Assembly: GCA_944358415.1 (NCBI GenBank)
Contig: CALVRA010000011.1
Coordinates: 1-41,526 of the forward strand
Direction of reading: 5' to 3'
Source of the DNA: an uncultured Bacilli bacterium
GTDB taxonomy: Bacteria; Bacillota_I; Bacilli_A; RF39; UBA660
DNA length: 41,526 bases
Below, one piece after another: positions 1-6,626 of the stretch. The notes under the pieces are model-generated. The model had not been told where the DNA came from. It worked only from the letters and a program-made list of their open reading frames with translations, and did no database searches. The translations under genes were made by a program, and so were the position numbers. The stretch's first letter is position 1. Every line of letters starts with the position of its first letter.

Positions 1-171
1 GATGGTGCACTTAGAAACCTAAAAGCTGCCAATAGTAAAGATGGCTCCCTAGCACAATTAAGAGAAAAACAAGACGGCTATTTAAAACCAGGAGTTAGAA
101 GAAGAAACGCTAAAAAAGAAGGCATAAAAAATGCTCGTCGTCGTAACCGCCGTGAAAATCGTGATTACTAA
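1..171 (+). CDS. rpsU: 30S ribosomal protein S21 (partial, 5' end outside window)
   Basis: The first 56 codons of the window read in frame to a TAA at 169-171. The peptide has the S21 pattern: ALRNLK, then SKDGSLAQLR, then YLKPGVRRR, then a very basic tail rich in R, K and N. S21 is a small basic protein of the 30S platform, near the anti-Shine-Dalgarno end of 16S rRNA. The gene is followed directly by yqeY, the usual rpsU-yqeY order of Bacillota, which supports the call. The start codon is not in the window. The tail is a little longer than in Bacillus. Confidence 0.85.
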   Translation, partial: DGALRNLKAANSKDGSLAQLREKQDGYLKPGVRRRNAKKEGIKNARRRNRRENRDY

Positions 172-192
172 GCCATTTTAATGGCTTTTTTC
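171..192 (+). terminator. Short hairpin terminator after rpsU
   Basis: AGCCAT (171-176) pairs with ATGGCT (181-186) around TTTA, followed by a run of T to 191. The 6-bp stem begins on the last base of the rpsU stop codon. It is probably leaky, since yqeY follows 16 bases later with only a ribosome binding site. Confidence 0.6.
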
Positions 193-207
193 TAAAAGGA
201 GGGAATT

Positions 208-645
208 ATGCGTAATCAAATTTTAGAAGACTTAAAAACAGCTATGAAAAATCAAGATAAAGAAAGACTTTCTGTCATTAGAATGGTTAAAGGATCTATT
301 CAAATGAGTGAATTAAATAAAAAACATGAACTTTCAGATGAAGAAGTAATAGATGTTATTACTAAAGAAATAAAATCAAGAAAAGACTCTATTAATGAAT
401 TTAAAAAAGGCGGTAGAGAAGACTTAATTAAAAAAACTGAATCTGAAATAGAAATTTTATCTGAATATTTACCAAAACAATTAACTGAAGATGAATTAAA
501 TCAAATAATAGAAGAAGTCTTTAACGAAGTAAAGCCTGAATCATCTAAAGACATGGGAAAAATCATGAAAATTTTAACTCCAAAAGTTAAAGGAAAAGCC
601 GATATGGGCTTAGTAAGTAAAATCGTTAAAGAAAAAATTGGATAA
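208..645 (+). CDS. yqeY: GatB/YqeY domain protein
   Basis: A 145-residue protein that is a full-length YqeY. It starts with MRNQILEDLKTAMKNQDKER, then a helical domain with SVIRMVKGSIQ, then EILSEYLPKQLTEDEL and a C-terminal KGKADMGLVSKIVKEKI segment. The family resembles the tRNA-binding tail of GatB (aspartyl/glutamyl-tRNA amidotransferase), but the exact role of free-standing YqeY is not settled. The start is fixed by an AAAGGAGGG site at 195-203. It lies right after rpsU, its common partner, and is probably co-transcribed with it. Confidence 0.9.
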   Translation: MRNQILEDLKTAMKNQDKERLSVIRMVKGSIQMSELNKKHELSDEEVIDVITKEIKSRKDSINEFKKGGREDLIKKTESEIEILSEYLPKQLTEDELNQIIEEVFNEVKPESSKDMGKIMKILTPKVKGKADMGLVSKIVKEKIG

Positions 646-673
646 AAAAATCTCGTAAAAACGAGACTTTTTT
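644..673. terminator. Bidirectional terminator between yqeY and the collagen-like gene
   Basis: TCTCGT (651-656) and ACGAGA (661-666) form a stem with an AAAA loop. It has A7 before it and CT6 after it, so it can end both the rightward yqeY transcript and the leftward collagen-like transcript. Confidence 0.75.
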
Positions 674-674
674 G

Positions 675-1733
675 TTATGGTCCGGTAGGCCCAGTAGGTC
701 CAGTAGGTCCAGTTGGTCCAGTAGGTCCAGAAGCACCAGTAGGTCCAGAAGCTCCTTGAGGCCCAGTAGGTCCAGTTGGGCCAGATACACCTTGTGGTCC
801 AGTAGGCCCAGTAGGTCCTGTAACAGTGCTGGCTGCTCCAGTAGGTCCAGTAGGACCAGTAATACCTTGTGGTCCAGTAGGCCCAGTACTGCCTGATGGC
901 CCAGTAGGTCCAGAAGCTCCTTGTGGTCCAGTAGGACCAGTAGCTCCAGCAGTTCCAGAAGCACCAGTAGGTCCTGTTGGCCCAGAGACTCCTTGAGGCC
1001 CAGTAGGTCCAGTTGGCCCAGATACACCTTGTGGTCCAGTAGGCCCAGTAGGTCCTGTAACAGTGCTGGCTGCTCCAGTAGGTCCAGTAGGACCAGTAAT
1101 ACCTTGTGGTCCAGTAGGCCCAGTACTGCCTGATGGCCCAGTAGGTCCAGAAGCTCCTTGTGGTCCAGTAGGACCAGTAGCTCCAGCAGTTCCAGAAGCA
1201 CCAGTAGGTCCGGTAGGTCCAGAAACTCCTTGAGGTCCAGTCGGCCCAGTCGGACCAGTAGGCCCAGCTACAGTACTCGCCATACCAGTAGGACCAGTAG
1301 CTCCAGCAGGAATTGTCAAATTTAAAAATAAATTTGGAGTTACACCAGTTATACTCGCACTAGCTTGACTTCCAGGTGCCCCTGTTGTTACAGTTCCAAT
1401 TGTAATATTCGGACTTGCGCCAGTCGCACCTGTTGCTCCAGTTGGTCCAGTTGCTCCTGCTGGCCCAGTAGGTCCAGTCGCCCCAGCCGGTCCTGTTGGT
1501 CCAGTCGCTCCTGCTGGAATACTAAACGTTAGTATTGCGTCCTGATTAGTTCCTGTATTTGAAACAGTCGCAGGAGTTCCAGGATTTCCAGTTGTTGTTG
1601 TGCCAATTGCTATTGTAACTGGTCCAGCCGGTCCTGTTGGCCCAGTTGGACCAACATTGCCAATTTGCTCTCGGCACCGGCGTCCTTCTTCTAATATCTG
1701 TTCTATTTTATTATTACAATTTCTTTGACTCAT
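675..1733 (-). CDS. Collagen-like Gly-X-Thr repeat protein
   Basis: A 352-residue protein dominated by GPT/GPQ/GAT triplets. Residues 1-26 are a short polar leader ([20 protein letters not shown], then REQIGN). Two non-collagen inserts follow, at about 38-75 and 110-143, each ending in a hydrophobic '[14 protein letters not shown]' strand. After that the triplets run unbroken to the stop. The family (BclA/ExsF-like and gut collagen-like surface proteins) forms trimeric fibres on spores or cells. No TM segment, LPXTG or secretion signal is seen, and no C-terminal TNF-like head: the protein stops in mid-repeat at GPTGP. The gene is far more GC-rich than its neighbours, partly because of Gly and Pro codons. 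Start supported by AAAGGAG at 1741-1748. It runs against its neighbours. Confidence 0.85.
   Translation of the reverse strand: MSQRNCNNKIEQILEEGRRCREQIGNVGPTGPTGPAGPVTIAIGTTTTGNPGTPATVSNTGTNQDAILTFSIPAGATGPTGPAGATGPTGPAGATGPTGATGATGASPNITIGTVTTGAPGSQASASITGVTPNLFLNLTIPAGATGPTGMASTVAGPTGPTGPTGPQGVSGPTGPTGASGTAGATGPTGPQGASGPTGPSGSTGPTGPQGITGPTGPTGAASTVTGPTGPTGPQGVSGPTGPTGPQGVSGPTGPTGASGTAGATGPTGPQGASGPTGPSGSTGPTGPQGITGPTGPTGAASTVTGPTGPTGPQGVSGPTGPTGPQGASGPTGASGPTGPTGPTGPTGPTGP
784..1257 (-). repeat. 237-bp tandem duplication inside the collagen-like gene
   Basis: Two direct copies of a 237-bp (79-codon) unit lie at 784-1020 and 1021-1257. The first 191 bases of each are identical, including the non-triplet AASTVTG interruption; the rest differ at a few places. 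The near-identity points to a recent in-frame duplication, the usual way collagen-like tracts change length. Confidence 0.85.
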
Positions 1734-1831
1734 CTTCGCACTCCTTTCTTTACTATTTTATGTATTAAAATCATAAAGTTTAGTATTTTTCCCTTAAAAT
1801 ATCAAAAAAATGGTCCAAAAACATAAAATTA

Positions 1832-1840
1832 TGTTATAAT
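1832..1840 (+). promoter_or_regulatory. Extended -10 promoter of rpsB-tsf
   Basis: TGTTATAAT (TGn plus perfect TATAAT at 1835-1840) lies about 109 bases before the rpsB start. There is no good -35, as expected for an extended -10 promoter. The predicted start near 1847 leaves a leader of about 100 nt, in which 1876-1880 (GTGAG) could pair with TTCAC at 1902-1906. Confidence 0.6.
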
Positions 1841-1948
1841 ACTATTGGCTTTTTTAAAACACATGAATATGGATTTGTGAGTCTAGTGCCAATTGTGGTG
1901 GTTCACTTGTTAAAATATTCAGAGGAAATAACAAAAGGAGGAATGAAA

Positions 1949-2971
1949 ATGGCCGTTGTGTCAATGAGTTATTTATTAGAAGCTGGTGTTCACTTTGGAC
2001 ATCAAACTAAAAGATGGAACCCAAAAATGAAAGAGTACATCTTTACAGCTAGAGATGATATTTATATTATCGATTTACAAAAAACTGCAAAAAAAATTGA
2101 GGAAGCTTATGCAGCTTTAAAAGAAATAGCTGCAAATGGTGGTAAAGTTTTATTTGTTGGAACTAGAAAACAAGCTTCTGAAGCTGTTCAAGAAGAAGCT
2201 TTGAGATCTGATTCTTATTACGTTAACGAAAGATGGTTAGGTGGTACATTAACTAACTTCAAAACAATTAGAAGAAGAGTTAAAAGATTAGAACAAATTG
2301 AAAGAATGGAAAAAGATGGAACATTCGAACTTTTACCTAAAAAAGAAGTTGTTCATATCAAAAAAGAATATGCTAAATTAAATAAATTATTAGCTGGTAT
2401 TAGAGATATGTACAAATTACCACAAGCAATGTTTATTGTTGACCCATCTAAAGAAGAAATTGCTATTAGAGAAGCAAGAAAATTAAATATTCCAGTATTT
2501 GGTATCGTTGATACTAACTGTGATCCAGATATGGTTGACTATGTAATTCCTGGTAACGATGATGCCATTAGAGCAGTAAAATTAATTGTTAGTGTTATGA
2601 ATAATGCTATCGTTGAAGCAAATGGTGGTAAAATCGTTGATTACACTAGTGATAACCGTAAAGATGAAAAAGGCGAAGATATTATGAAAAAAGCCTTAGA
2701 AACTGTAAAACGTAAAGAAGATAGAAAACCAAGATTTGAACGTAAATCTGATAAAAAATTTAATAAGTCATCTGAAAAAGTAGAAAAAAATCCAAAAGAA
2801 GAAGTTAAAGAAGAAAAGCCTGTAAAAGAAGTTAAATCTGAACCTAAAAAAGCCAATACAGAAGATTTAACAACTAAAACAGTAGCTGAACTTCGTGAAA
2901 TGGCTAAAGAAAAAGAAATCAAAGGATATTCTACAATGAAAAAAGCTGAATTAATTGACGCTTTAAAATAA
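1949..2971 (+). CDS. rpsB: 30S ribosomal protein S2 with long C-terminal extension
   Basis: Residues 1 to about 235 are a normal S2: [39 protein letters not shown] and the VDTNCDPD segment near the core end. S2 sits on the back of the 30S subunit and is needed for S1 and late assembly. The 340-residue protein is about 90-100 longer than usual. The extra part is a charged K/E/R linker ending in a compact '[20 protein letters not shown]' plus '[14 protein letters not shown]' segment, which looks like a Rho_N or SAP-type helix-hairpin. ATG 1949 is chosen over in-frame starts further upstream because AAAGGAGG sits at 1934-1941 and family members begin here. It is followed by tsf, the classic pair. 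Confidence 0.93.
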   Translation: MAVVSMSYLLEAGVHFGHQTKRWNPKMKEYIFTARDDIYIIDLQKTAKKIEEAYAALKEIAANGGKVLFVGTRKQASEAVQEEALRSDSYYVNERWLGGTLTNFKTIRRRVKRLEQIERMEKDGTFELLPKKEVVHIKKEYAKLNKLLAGIRDMYKLPQAMFIVDPSKEEIAIREARKLNIPVFGIVDTNCDPDMVDYVIPGNDDAIRAVKLIVSVMNNAIVEANGGKIVDYTSDNRKDEKGEDIMKKALETVKRKEDRKPRFERKSDKKFNKSSEKVEKNPKEEVKEEKPVKEVKSEPKKANTEDLTTKTVAELREMAKEKEIKGYSTMKKAELIDALK

Positions 2972-2977
2972 TATATC

Positions 2978-3003
2978 AAAGATGACTATTTAGTCATCTT
3001 TTT
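2978..3003 (+). terminator. Hairpin between rpsB and tsf
   Basis: AAAGATGACTA (2978-2988) is perfectly complementary to TAGTCATCTTT (2991-3001), followed by more T. It may lower tsf expression relative to rpsB, because no clear separate tsf promoter is visible in the gap. Confidence 0.7.
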
Positions 3004-3021
3004 AAATAAAAGGAGGAAAAT

Positions 3022-3891
3022 ATGATTAGTGCAAGTTTAGTAAAAGAATTAAGAGAAAAAACAGGAGCTGGAATGCTTGACTGTAAAAAAGCCTTAGAAG
3101 CCACTAATGGTAACATTGATGAAGCTATTGATTGGCTAAGAGAAAAAGGTATTTCTAAAGCTGCAAAAAAAGCCGATAGAATTGCTGCAGAAGGTTTAGC
3201 TGCTATTTTAACAGAAGGAAACCAAGCTGTAATCTTAGAAATGAACTCTGAAACAGATTTCGTTGCTAAAAATACAGAATTCCAAGATTTAGTAAGCGAA
3301 ACTTTAAAAACAATCATCAAAAGCGATGCTAAAACTTTAGAAGAAGCTTTAAACCTACCTTATGAAGAAGGAACTATTAATGATTTAATAGTCTCTAAAA
3401 CTGCAAAAATTGGTGAAAAATTATCACTAAGAAGATTTGCTAAAGTAGAGAAAAAAGATAACGAAACATTTGGTGAATATATTCACATGGGTGGAAAAAT
3501 TGCCGTTTTAATCGTAACTGAAGGAACAGATGACATAGTCGCAAAAGATATCGCTATGCATGCTGCCGCAATGCGTCCAACTTATGTAAGTGAAAAAGAT
3601 GTCCCAGCCGATGTCTTAGAAAAAGAAAAAACAGTTTTAAAAGAACAAGCTATGAATGAAGGAAAACCTGCTGAAATAGCTGAAAAAATGGTTCAAGGTA
3701 GAATTAATAAATTCTATAAAGAAATTTGCTTAGAGGAGCAACCATTTGTTAAAGATAGTGATATTAACGTTAAAACATACGCTAAAAATAATGGTGGTAA
3801 AGTTATTGCTATGTATAGATTCGAAGTAGGCGAAGGTATGGAAAAAAGAGAAGAAAACTTTGCTGAAGAAGTAGCAAAACAAATGAAATAA
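3022..3891 (+). CDS. tsf: Elongation factor Ts
   Basis: A 289-residue EF-Ts, the guanine-nucleotide exchange factor that recycles EF-Tu from GDP to GTP in the cytoplasm. The N-terminal UBA-like domain (about 1-45: LVKELREKTGAGMLDCKKAL) is followed by the core with the TDFVAKN motif that contacts EF-Tu. Two core subdomains follow, with HAAAMRP and a C-terminal AKNNGGKVIAMYRFEVGEG. Length is normal. ATG 3022 follows AAAGGAGG at 3009-3016. It is in an operon with rpsB, separated by a hairpin. Confidence 0.96.
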   Translation: MISASLVKELREKTGAGMLDCKKALEATNGNIDEAIDWLREKGISKAAKKADRIAAEGLAAILTEGNQAVILEMNSETDFVAKNTEFQDLVSETLKTIIKSDAKTLEEALNLPYEEGTINDLIVSKTAKIGEKLSLRRFAKVEKKDNETFGEYIHMGGKIAVLIVTEGTDDIVAKDIAMHAAAMRPTYVSEKDVPADVLEKEKTVLKEQAMNEGKPAEIAEKMVQGRINKFYKEICLEEQPFVKDSDINVKTYAKNNGGKVIAMYRFEVGEGMEKREENFAEEVAKQMK

Positions 3892-3914
3892 GTATCAAAC
3901 ATGATACTTTTTTT
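3891..3914 (+). terminator. Terminator after tsf
   Basis: AGTATCA (3891-3897), loop AACA, TGATACT (3902-3908), then T7. The stem begins on the last base of the tsf stop. Confidence 0.8.
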
Positions 3915-3930
3915 CTAAAATGGAGGAAAA

Positions 3931-4515
3931 ATGAATCAATTAATAATCGTTGAAATAGGTAAAAAAAACACCATGAAAATTTTTGAAGATGATAAATTAA
4001 TAAAAAAAATAGATCATGTTGAAATTGGTAAAAATGGTGCAAGTAAAACCATTAACGAAACATCTTGGAAAACACCACTTGGCCTTTTTAATTTAGGTAT
4101 TGCCTTTGGAATCCATAATTTAAATATAGATTATCCTTATATCAAAATAAATAAAAATATGTATTGGGTAGATGATACAAATTCAAAATATTATAATAAA
4201 TTAATATCTTTGAATGAAAATATTAATACCTTTAATTATCCATATATTATAAACACAGATAAAAAACAATTTTTATCTGCAGAACATCTTATAGACTATC
4301 CAAAACAATATGAATATGCCATCTATATTGATTATAATGTAAATGGTGAAAAATACGAAAATGGTATAGGAAAAGGTTCAGCAATATTTCTTCATTGCTT
4401 AGGTAATAAAGGTTATACTGCCGGCTGTGTAGCTATTCCTAAAGAAAAGATGCTTTCTATATTAAACTTTTTAAATAGAAATAAAAATCCAAAAATACTT
4501 ATAAAAAGAAAATAA
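3931..4515 (+). CDS. YkuD-family L,D-transpeptidase-like protein
   Basis: A 194-residue protein. The C-terminal third has the YkuD-type active site: GSAIFLHC with His155, then GYTAGCVAIPKE with Cys166 as the likely nucleophile. The upstream WKTPLGLFNLG segment is also typical. L,D-transpeptidases make 3-3 peptidoglycan cross-links or attach proteins to the wall. The pattern fits the COG3786-like branch rather than the Ldt with HGC-N motif. No signal peptide or TM helix is visible at the N-terminus (MNQLIIVEIGKKNTMKIFED), odd for a wall enzyme. The start is supported by TGGAGG shortly before ATG 3931. It is a single gene between two terminators. Fold family fairly sure, substrate unknown. Confidence 0.75.
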   Translation: MNQLIIVEIGKKNTMKIFEDDKLIKKIDHVEIGKNGASKTINETSWKTPLGLFNLGIAFGIHNLNIDYPYIKINKNMYWVDDTNSKYYNKLISLNENINTFNYPYIINTDKKQFLSAEHLIDYPKQYEYAIYIDYNVNGEKYENGIGKGSAIFLHCLGNKGYTAGCVAIPKEKMLSILNFLNRNKNPKILIKRK

Positions 4516-4539
4516 AGTCTAACCATGGCTTTATTTTTT
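4509..4539. terminator. Shared terminator of convergent genes
   Basis: AAAATAAAG (4509-4517) pairs with CTTTATTTT (4529-4537) around an 11-base loop, with A-runs on the left and T-runs on the right. It overlaps the 3' ends of both converging genes. AT-rich and of moderate strength. Confidence 0.55.
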
Positions 4540-4746
4540 CTTTTCAAAAATTATATTTATATCATTTTTTTTACAAATTTCCATTAAAGCTTTAAAAGTA
4601 TAATTTCTTTTTCCTTGTTCATAATTTTGAACAGTACCCTTAGAAACATTAATTTTTTTTGCAAACTCCTCTTGAGTTAATTCTGTCCATTCTCTAATTA
4701 TTTTAAATAATTCTTTTGAATTATAATCCATCGCATTTATTTTCAT
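4531..4746 (-). CDS. XRE-family regulator of module 1
   Basis: A 71-residue protein that is almost only a Cro/CI-type helix-turn-helix: LTQEEFAKKINVSKGTVQNY is the HTH, followed by EQGKRNYTFKALMEIC and a short IIFEKKK strand. No sensor or dimerisation domain is present. The start at 4746 has a GGGAGG site upstream. It is divergent from the surface-protein gene at 4867, with a palindrome between them, so it probably represses that gene and itself. The C-terminal 'TF...I/L...F-E' pattern is shared with the regulator at 17015, which suggests common descent of the modules. Confidence 0.85.
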   Translation of the reverse strand: MKINAMDYNSKELFKIIREWTELTQEEFAKKINVSKGTVQNYEQGKRNYTFKALMEICKKNDINIIFEKKK

Positions 4747-4772
4747 TAAGGCCTCCCTTATTTTTTACATTA

Positions 4773-4802
4773 TTGACAGTATATACCAAAATGTTTTATA
4801 AT
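4773..4802 (+). promoter_or_regulatory. Promoter of module 1 surface protein
   Basis: A perfect TTGACA (4773-4778), an 18-base spacer and a perfect TATAAT (4797-4802). The predicted start is near 4809, immediately before the inverted repeat at 4812. This is one of the best sigma-A-type promoters in the window. Confidence 0.8.
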
Positions 4803-4811
4803 TATTATAAG

Positions 4812-4828
4812 TCGGTCGATATGACCGA
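4812..4828. promoter_or_regulatory. Candidate operator, inverted repeat TCGGTC-N5-GACCGA
   Basis: A perfect 6+6 inverted repeat with a 5-base spacer, a few bases downstream of the likely transcription start of the module 1 gene and upstream of the divergent XRE gene. It is GC-rich in an otherwise AT-rich spacer. Spacing and position suit binding of a dimeric HTH repressor. Binding is inferred, not shown. Confidence 0.55.
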
Positions 4829-4866
4829 TATAGATAACGAACAATAATATAAAAGGGGAGGAAATT

Positions 4867-5769
4867 ATGAAAAAAATAAAAGAATTTTCAAAGAAATATT
4901 TAATAGGATTTACATTAGGACTAATAACATCAGGAATAGTAGTAGTGTGTGCAGCGACATATTTTCCATCAAATCAAACAACATATGATAATGGGACAAC
5001 AGGAATGAGTGCAACAAATGTCCAAACAGCTATAGATGAATTATATAATACATGTTTTCCTAAAGCCGGAGAACAAATAATAGAAGATGCCGGCTTAGAA
5101 AAAGACCCATATGAATGTAGATATTTCTTTAAAGGAGCAACCCCCAACAATTACATAATCTTTAATAATGAAACATGGCGTATTATTTCAGTCGAATGTG
5201 ATGGAACAATAAAAATAATGAAAGAAGCAAGTATAGGAAATATGGTATGGGATTCATCAAATTCAAAAAATTGGGCAAGACCAGCCAGTTTAAATACATA
5301 CTTAAATGGAACATATTATAGTAGTTTAACTAGTACAGCTCAAAGCCAAATTGTATCGAAAGATTTCAGTATAGGCGGAGTAACATGGGATAATAATGAT
5401 TTAGCTACGCAAATAAATGAAGAGAAAGCAACAAAATGGAACGGAAAAGTTGCATTGGTAACAGTCTCAGAATATATAAGAAGCAATAGTAATAAAAGTA
5501 GTTGTGGAACATTTAGTTTATATAATGATAATTCTAGTAACTGTAAAAATACAACCTGGATGTATTATTCAAAGGACCATTGGTGGACTTTGTCCCCTAT
5601 TTCTGGCGACTCTTCCTATGCGTTCGATGTGACCTTTCGCGGCACCTTCAGCAGCCACAGCACCGTCAACGACTCTCGTGGAGTTCGTCCGGTCGTCTAT
5701 CTAAGCTCTAAGGTCAAAATTACAGACGGAACAGGGATTTCTACAGATCCATATCAAATTTCACTATAA
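4867..5769 (+). CDS. Signal-anchored C-lectin-like surface protein, module 1 (candidate DGR target)
   Basis: A 300-residue protein. Residues 1-32 are a basic start plus one hydrophobic segment (signal peptide or anchor). Residues about 36-62 hold NGTTGMSATNVQTAIDELYN, resembling phage tail-fibre segments. The body has RYFFKGATPNNYI, FNNETWRIISVE, SLNTYLNGTYY and EYIRSNSNKSSCGT. The end has WWTLSP, then GVRPVVYLSS and a final DPYQISL. This layout resembles DUF6273/C-type-lectin-fold proteins; the exact family needs a profile search. Codons 239-278 have a base composition unlike the rest of the gene (see the separate block). ATG 4867 follows GGGGAGG at 4855-4861. Two paralogues lie at 17359 and 38908. 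Ligand unknown; extracellular binding is inferred. Confidence 0.75.
   Translation: MKKIKEFSKKYLIGFTLGLITSGIVVVCAATYFPSNQTTYDNGTTGMSATNVQTAIDELYNTCFPKAGEQIIEDAGLEKDPYECRYFFKGATPNNYIIFNNETWRIISVECDGTIKIMKEASIGNMVWDSSNSKNWARPASLNTYLNGTYYSSLTSTAQSQIVSKDFSIGGVTWDNNDLATQINEEKATKWNGKVALVTVSEYIRSNSNKSSCGTFSLYNDNSSNCKNTTWMYYSKDHWWTLSPISGDSSYAFDVTFRGTFSSHSTVNDSRGVRPVVYLSSKVKITDGTGISTDPYQISL
5581..5712 (+). other. Adenine-poor, GC-rich variable-region-like block
   Basis: In 5581-5700, 67 of 120 bases are G or C and 17 are A. In the 120 bases before, 32 are G or C and 51 are A. Of the 40 codons, 33 end in C or T, 6 in G and 1 in A (GGA). The block starts at WWTLSP and ends in a GC-rich stretch (GTTCGTCCGGTCGTC, 5683-5697) that could serve as the 3' anchor of a DGR variable region. 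Host-like composition resumes about 5712. No template repeat or reverse transcriptase is visible in the window. Confidence 0.5.
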
Positions 5770-5778
5770 TAAAAATTT

Positions 5779-5817
5779 AAAGGGCTTTTAAAACTAATTT
5801 ATAAAAGTTCTTTTTTT
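5779..5817 (+). terminator. Terminator of module 1
   Basis: AAAGGGCTTTTA (5779-5790) pairs with TAAAAGTTCTTT (5802-5813) with two G-U pairs, followed by more T. Confidence 0.7.
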
Positions 5818-5839
5818 GTAAAGTAAATTATCAATTCCA

Positions 5840-5868
5840 TTGTTTTAAAACCAAAAATATATTATAAT
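5840..5868 (+). promoter_or_regulatory. Promoter of uppS-cdsA-rseP
   Basis: TTGTTT (5840-5845), a 17-base spacer, TATAAT (5863-5868). It is placed right after the module 1 terminator and 26 bases before the uppS start. Confidence 0.6.
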
Positions 5869-5894
5869 TATTATTGGAATAGTGAGGTAGTAAA

Positions 5895-6626
5895 ATGGAT
5901 TATTCAAAATTAAAAATTCCAAATCATGTCGCAATCATTGTTGATGGAAATGGTAGATGGGCCACAGAAAAAGGAATGAGTAGAAGTGAGGGACATAAAC
6001 AAGGATTTTTAAACTTAAAAAAATTAACGGCTTATATCTTTTCTAAAAATATAAAATATATAAGTGCTTATCTTTTTTCGACCGAAAATTTCAAAAGAAG
6101 TGAAAAAGAAGTAAATTTTATCATGAATTTATTAACCAAACAGTTAAAAGACATTCTAAATTTTTGCCATGAAAATCAAATAAAAGCTGTTTTTTCCGGT
6201 AGAAAAGAACACCTTTCAGAAAAAGTATTAAAAGCAATTCAAACAATCGAAAAAGAAACAAATATATACAAAGATAGAATTTTCAATATCTGCTTTAATT
6301 ATGGTGGTCATACAGAAATAATCGACGCCATAAAAAAAATCATCAAAGATGTTAATGAAAATAAACTAGACATTAACTCATTAGATGAAGAAACATTCAG
6401 TAAATACTTATACCAAAACTTGCCAGAAGTTGATTTAATGATTAGAACCTCTGGTGAACAAAGACTAAGTAACTTTATGCTTTGGCAAAACTCTTATGCT
6501 GAATTTTATTTTCCAAAAACCTATTTTCCAGACTTTGATGAAAATGAATTTGATAAAGCAATTTTAGAATACACAAAACGTGATAGAAGATTTGGAGGTA
6601 TTGATTATGAAAAAAAGAGTCATTAG
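5895..6626 (+). CDS. uppS: Undecaprenyl diphosphate synthase (isoprenyl transferase)
   Basis: A 243-residue cis-prenyltransferase. It adds isoprene units from IPP to farnesyl-PP, making the C55 lipid carrier for wall synthesis at the cytoplasmic membrane. Near the N-terminus, HVAIIVDGNGRWA holds the catalytic Asp17; SRSEGHKQG follows. YLFSTENFKRS lies in the middle, and the C-terminus has IRTSGEQRLSNFMLWQ and YAEFYFP, all family signatures. Length is normal. It overlaps the following cdsA by 20 bases, which implies coupled translation. The ribosome site (GAGGT) is modest. Confidence 0.95.
   Translation: MDYSKLKIPNHVAIIVDGNGRWATEKGMSRSEGHKQGFLNLKKLTAYIFSKNIKYISAYLFSTENFKRSEKEVNFIMNLLTKQLKDILNFCHENQIKAVFSGRKEHLSEKVLKAIQTIEKETNIYKDRIFNICFNYGGHTEIIDAIKKIIKDVNENKLDINSLDEETFSKYLYQNLPEVDLMIRTSGEQRLSNFMLWQNSYAEFYFPKTYFPDFDENEFDKAILEYTKRDRRFGGIDYEKKSH

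Noticed and set aside
626-1201. Leucine-rich 191-residue ORF on the minus strand, and serine/arginine-rich ORFs at 672-896 and 921-1133 on the plus strand
   Set aside because: They are other-frame readings of the repetitive collagen-like gene; low-complexity composition follows from the GGNCCNACN repeats.
784-1257. Direct repeats considered as a CRISPR array
   Set aside because: The repeats are in frame with Gly-X-Thr coding, have no unique spacers of constant length, and there are no cas genes.
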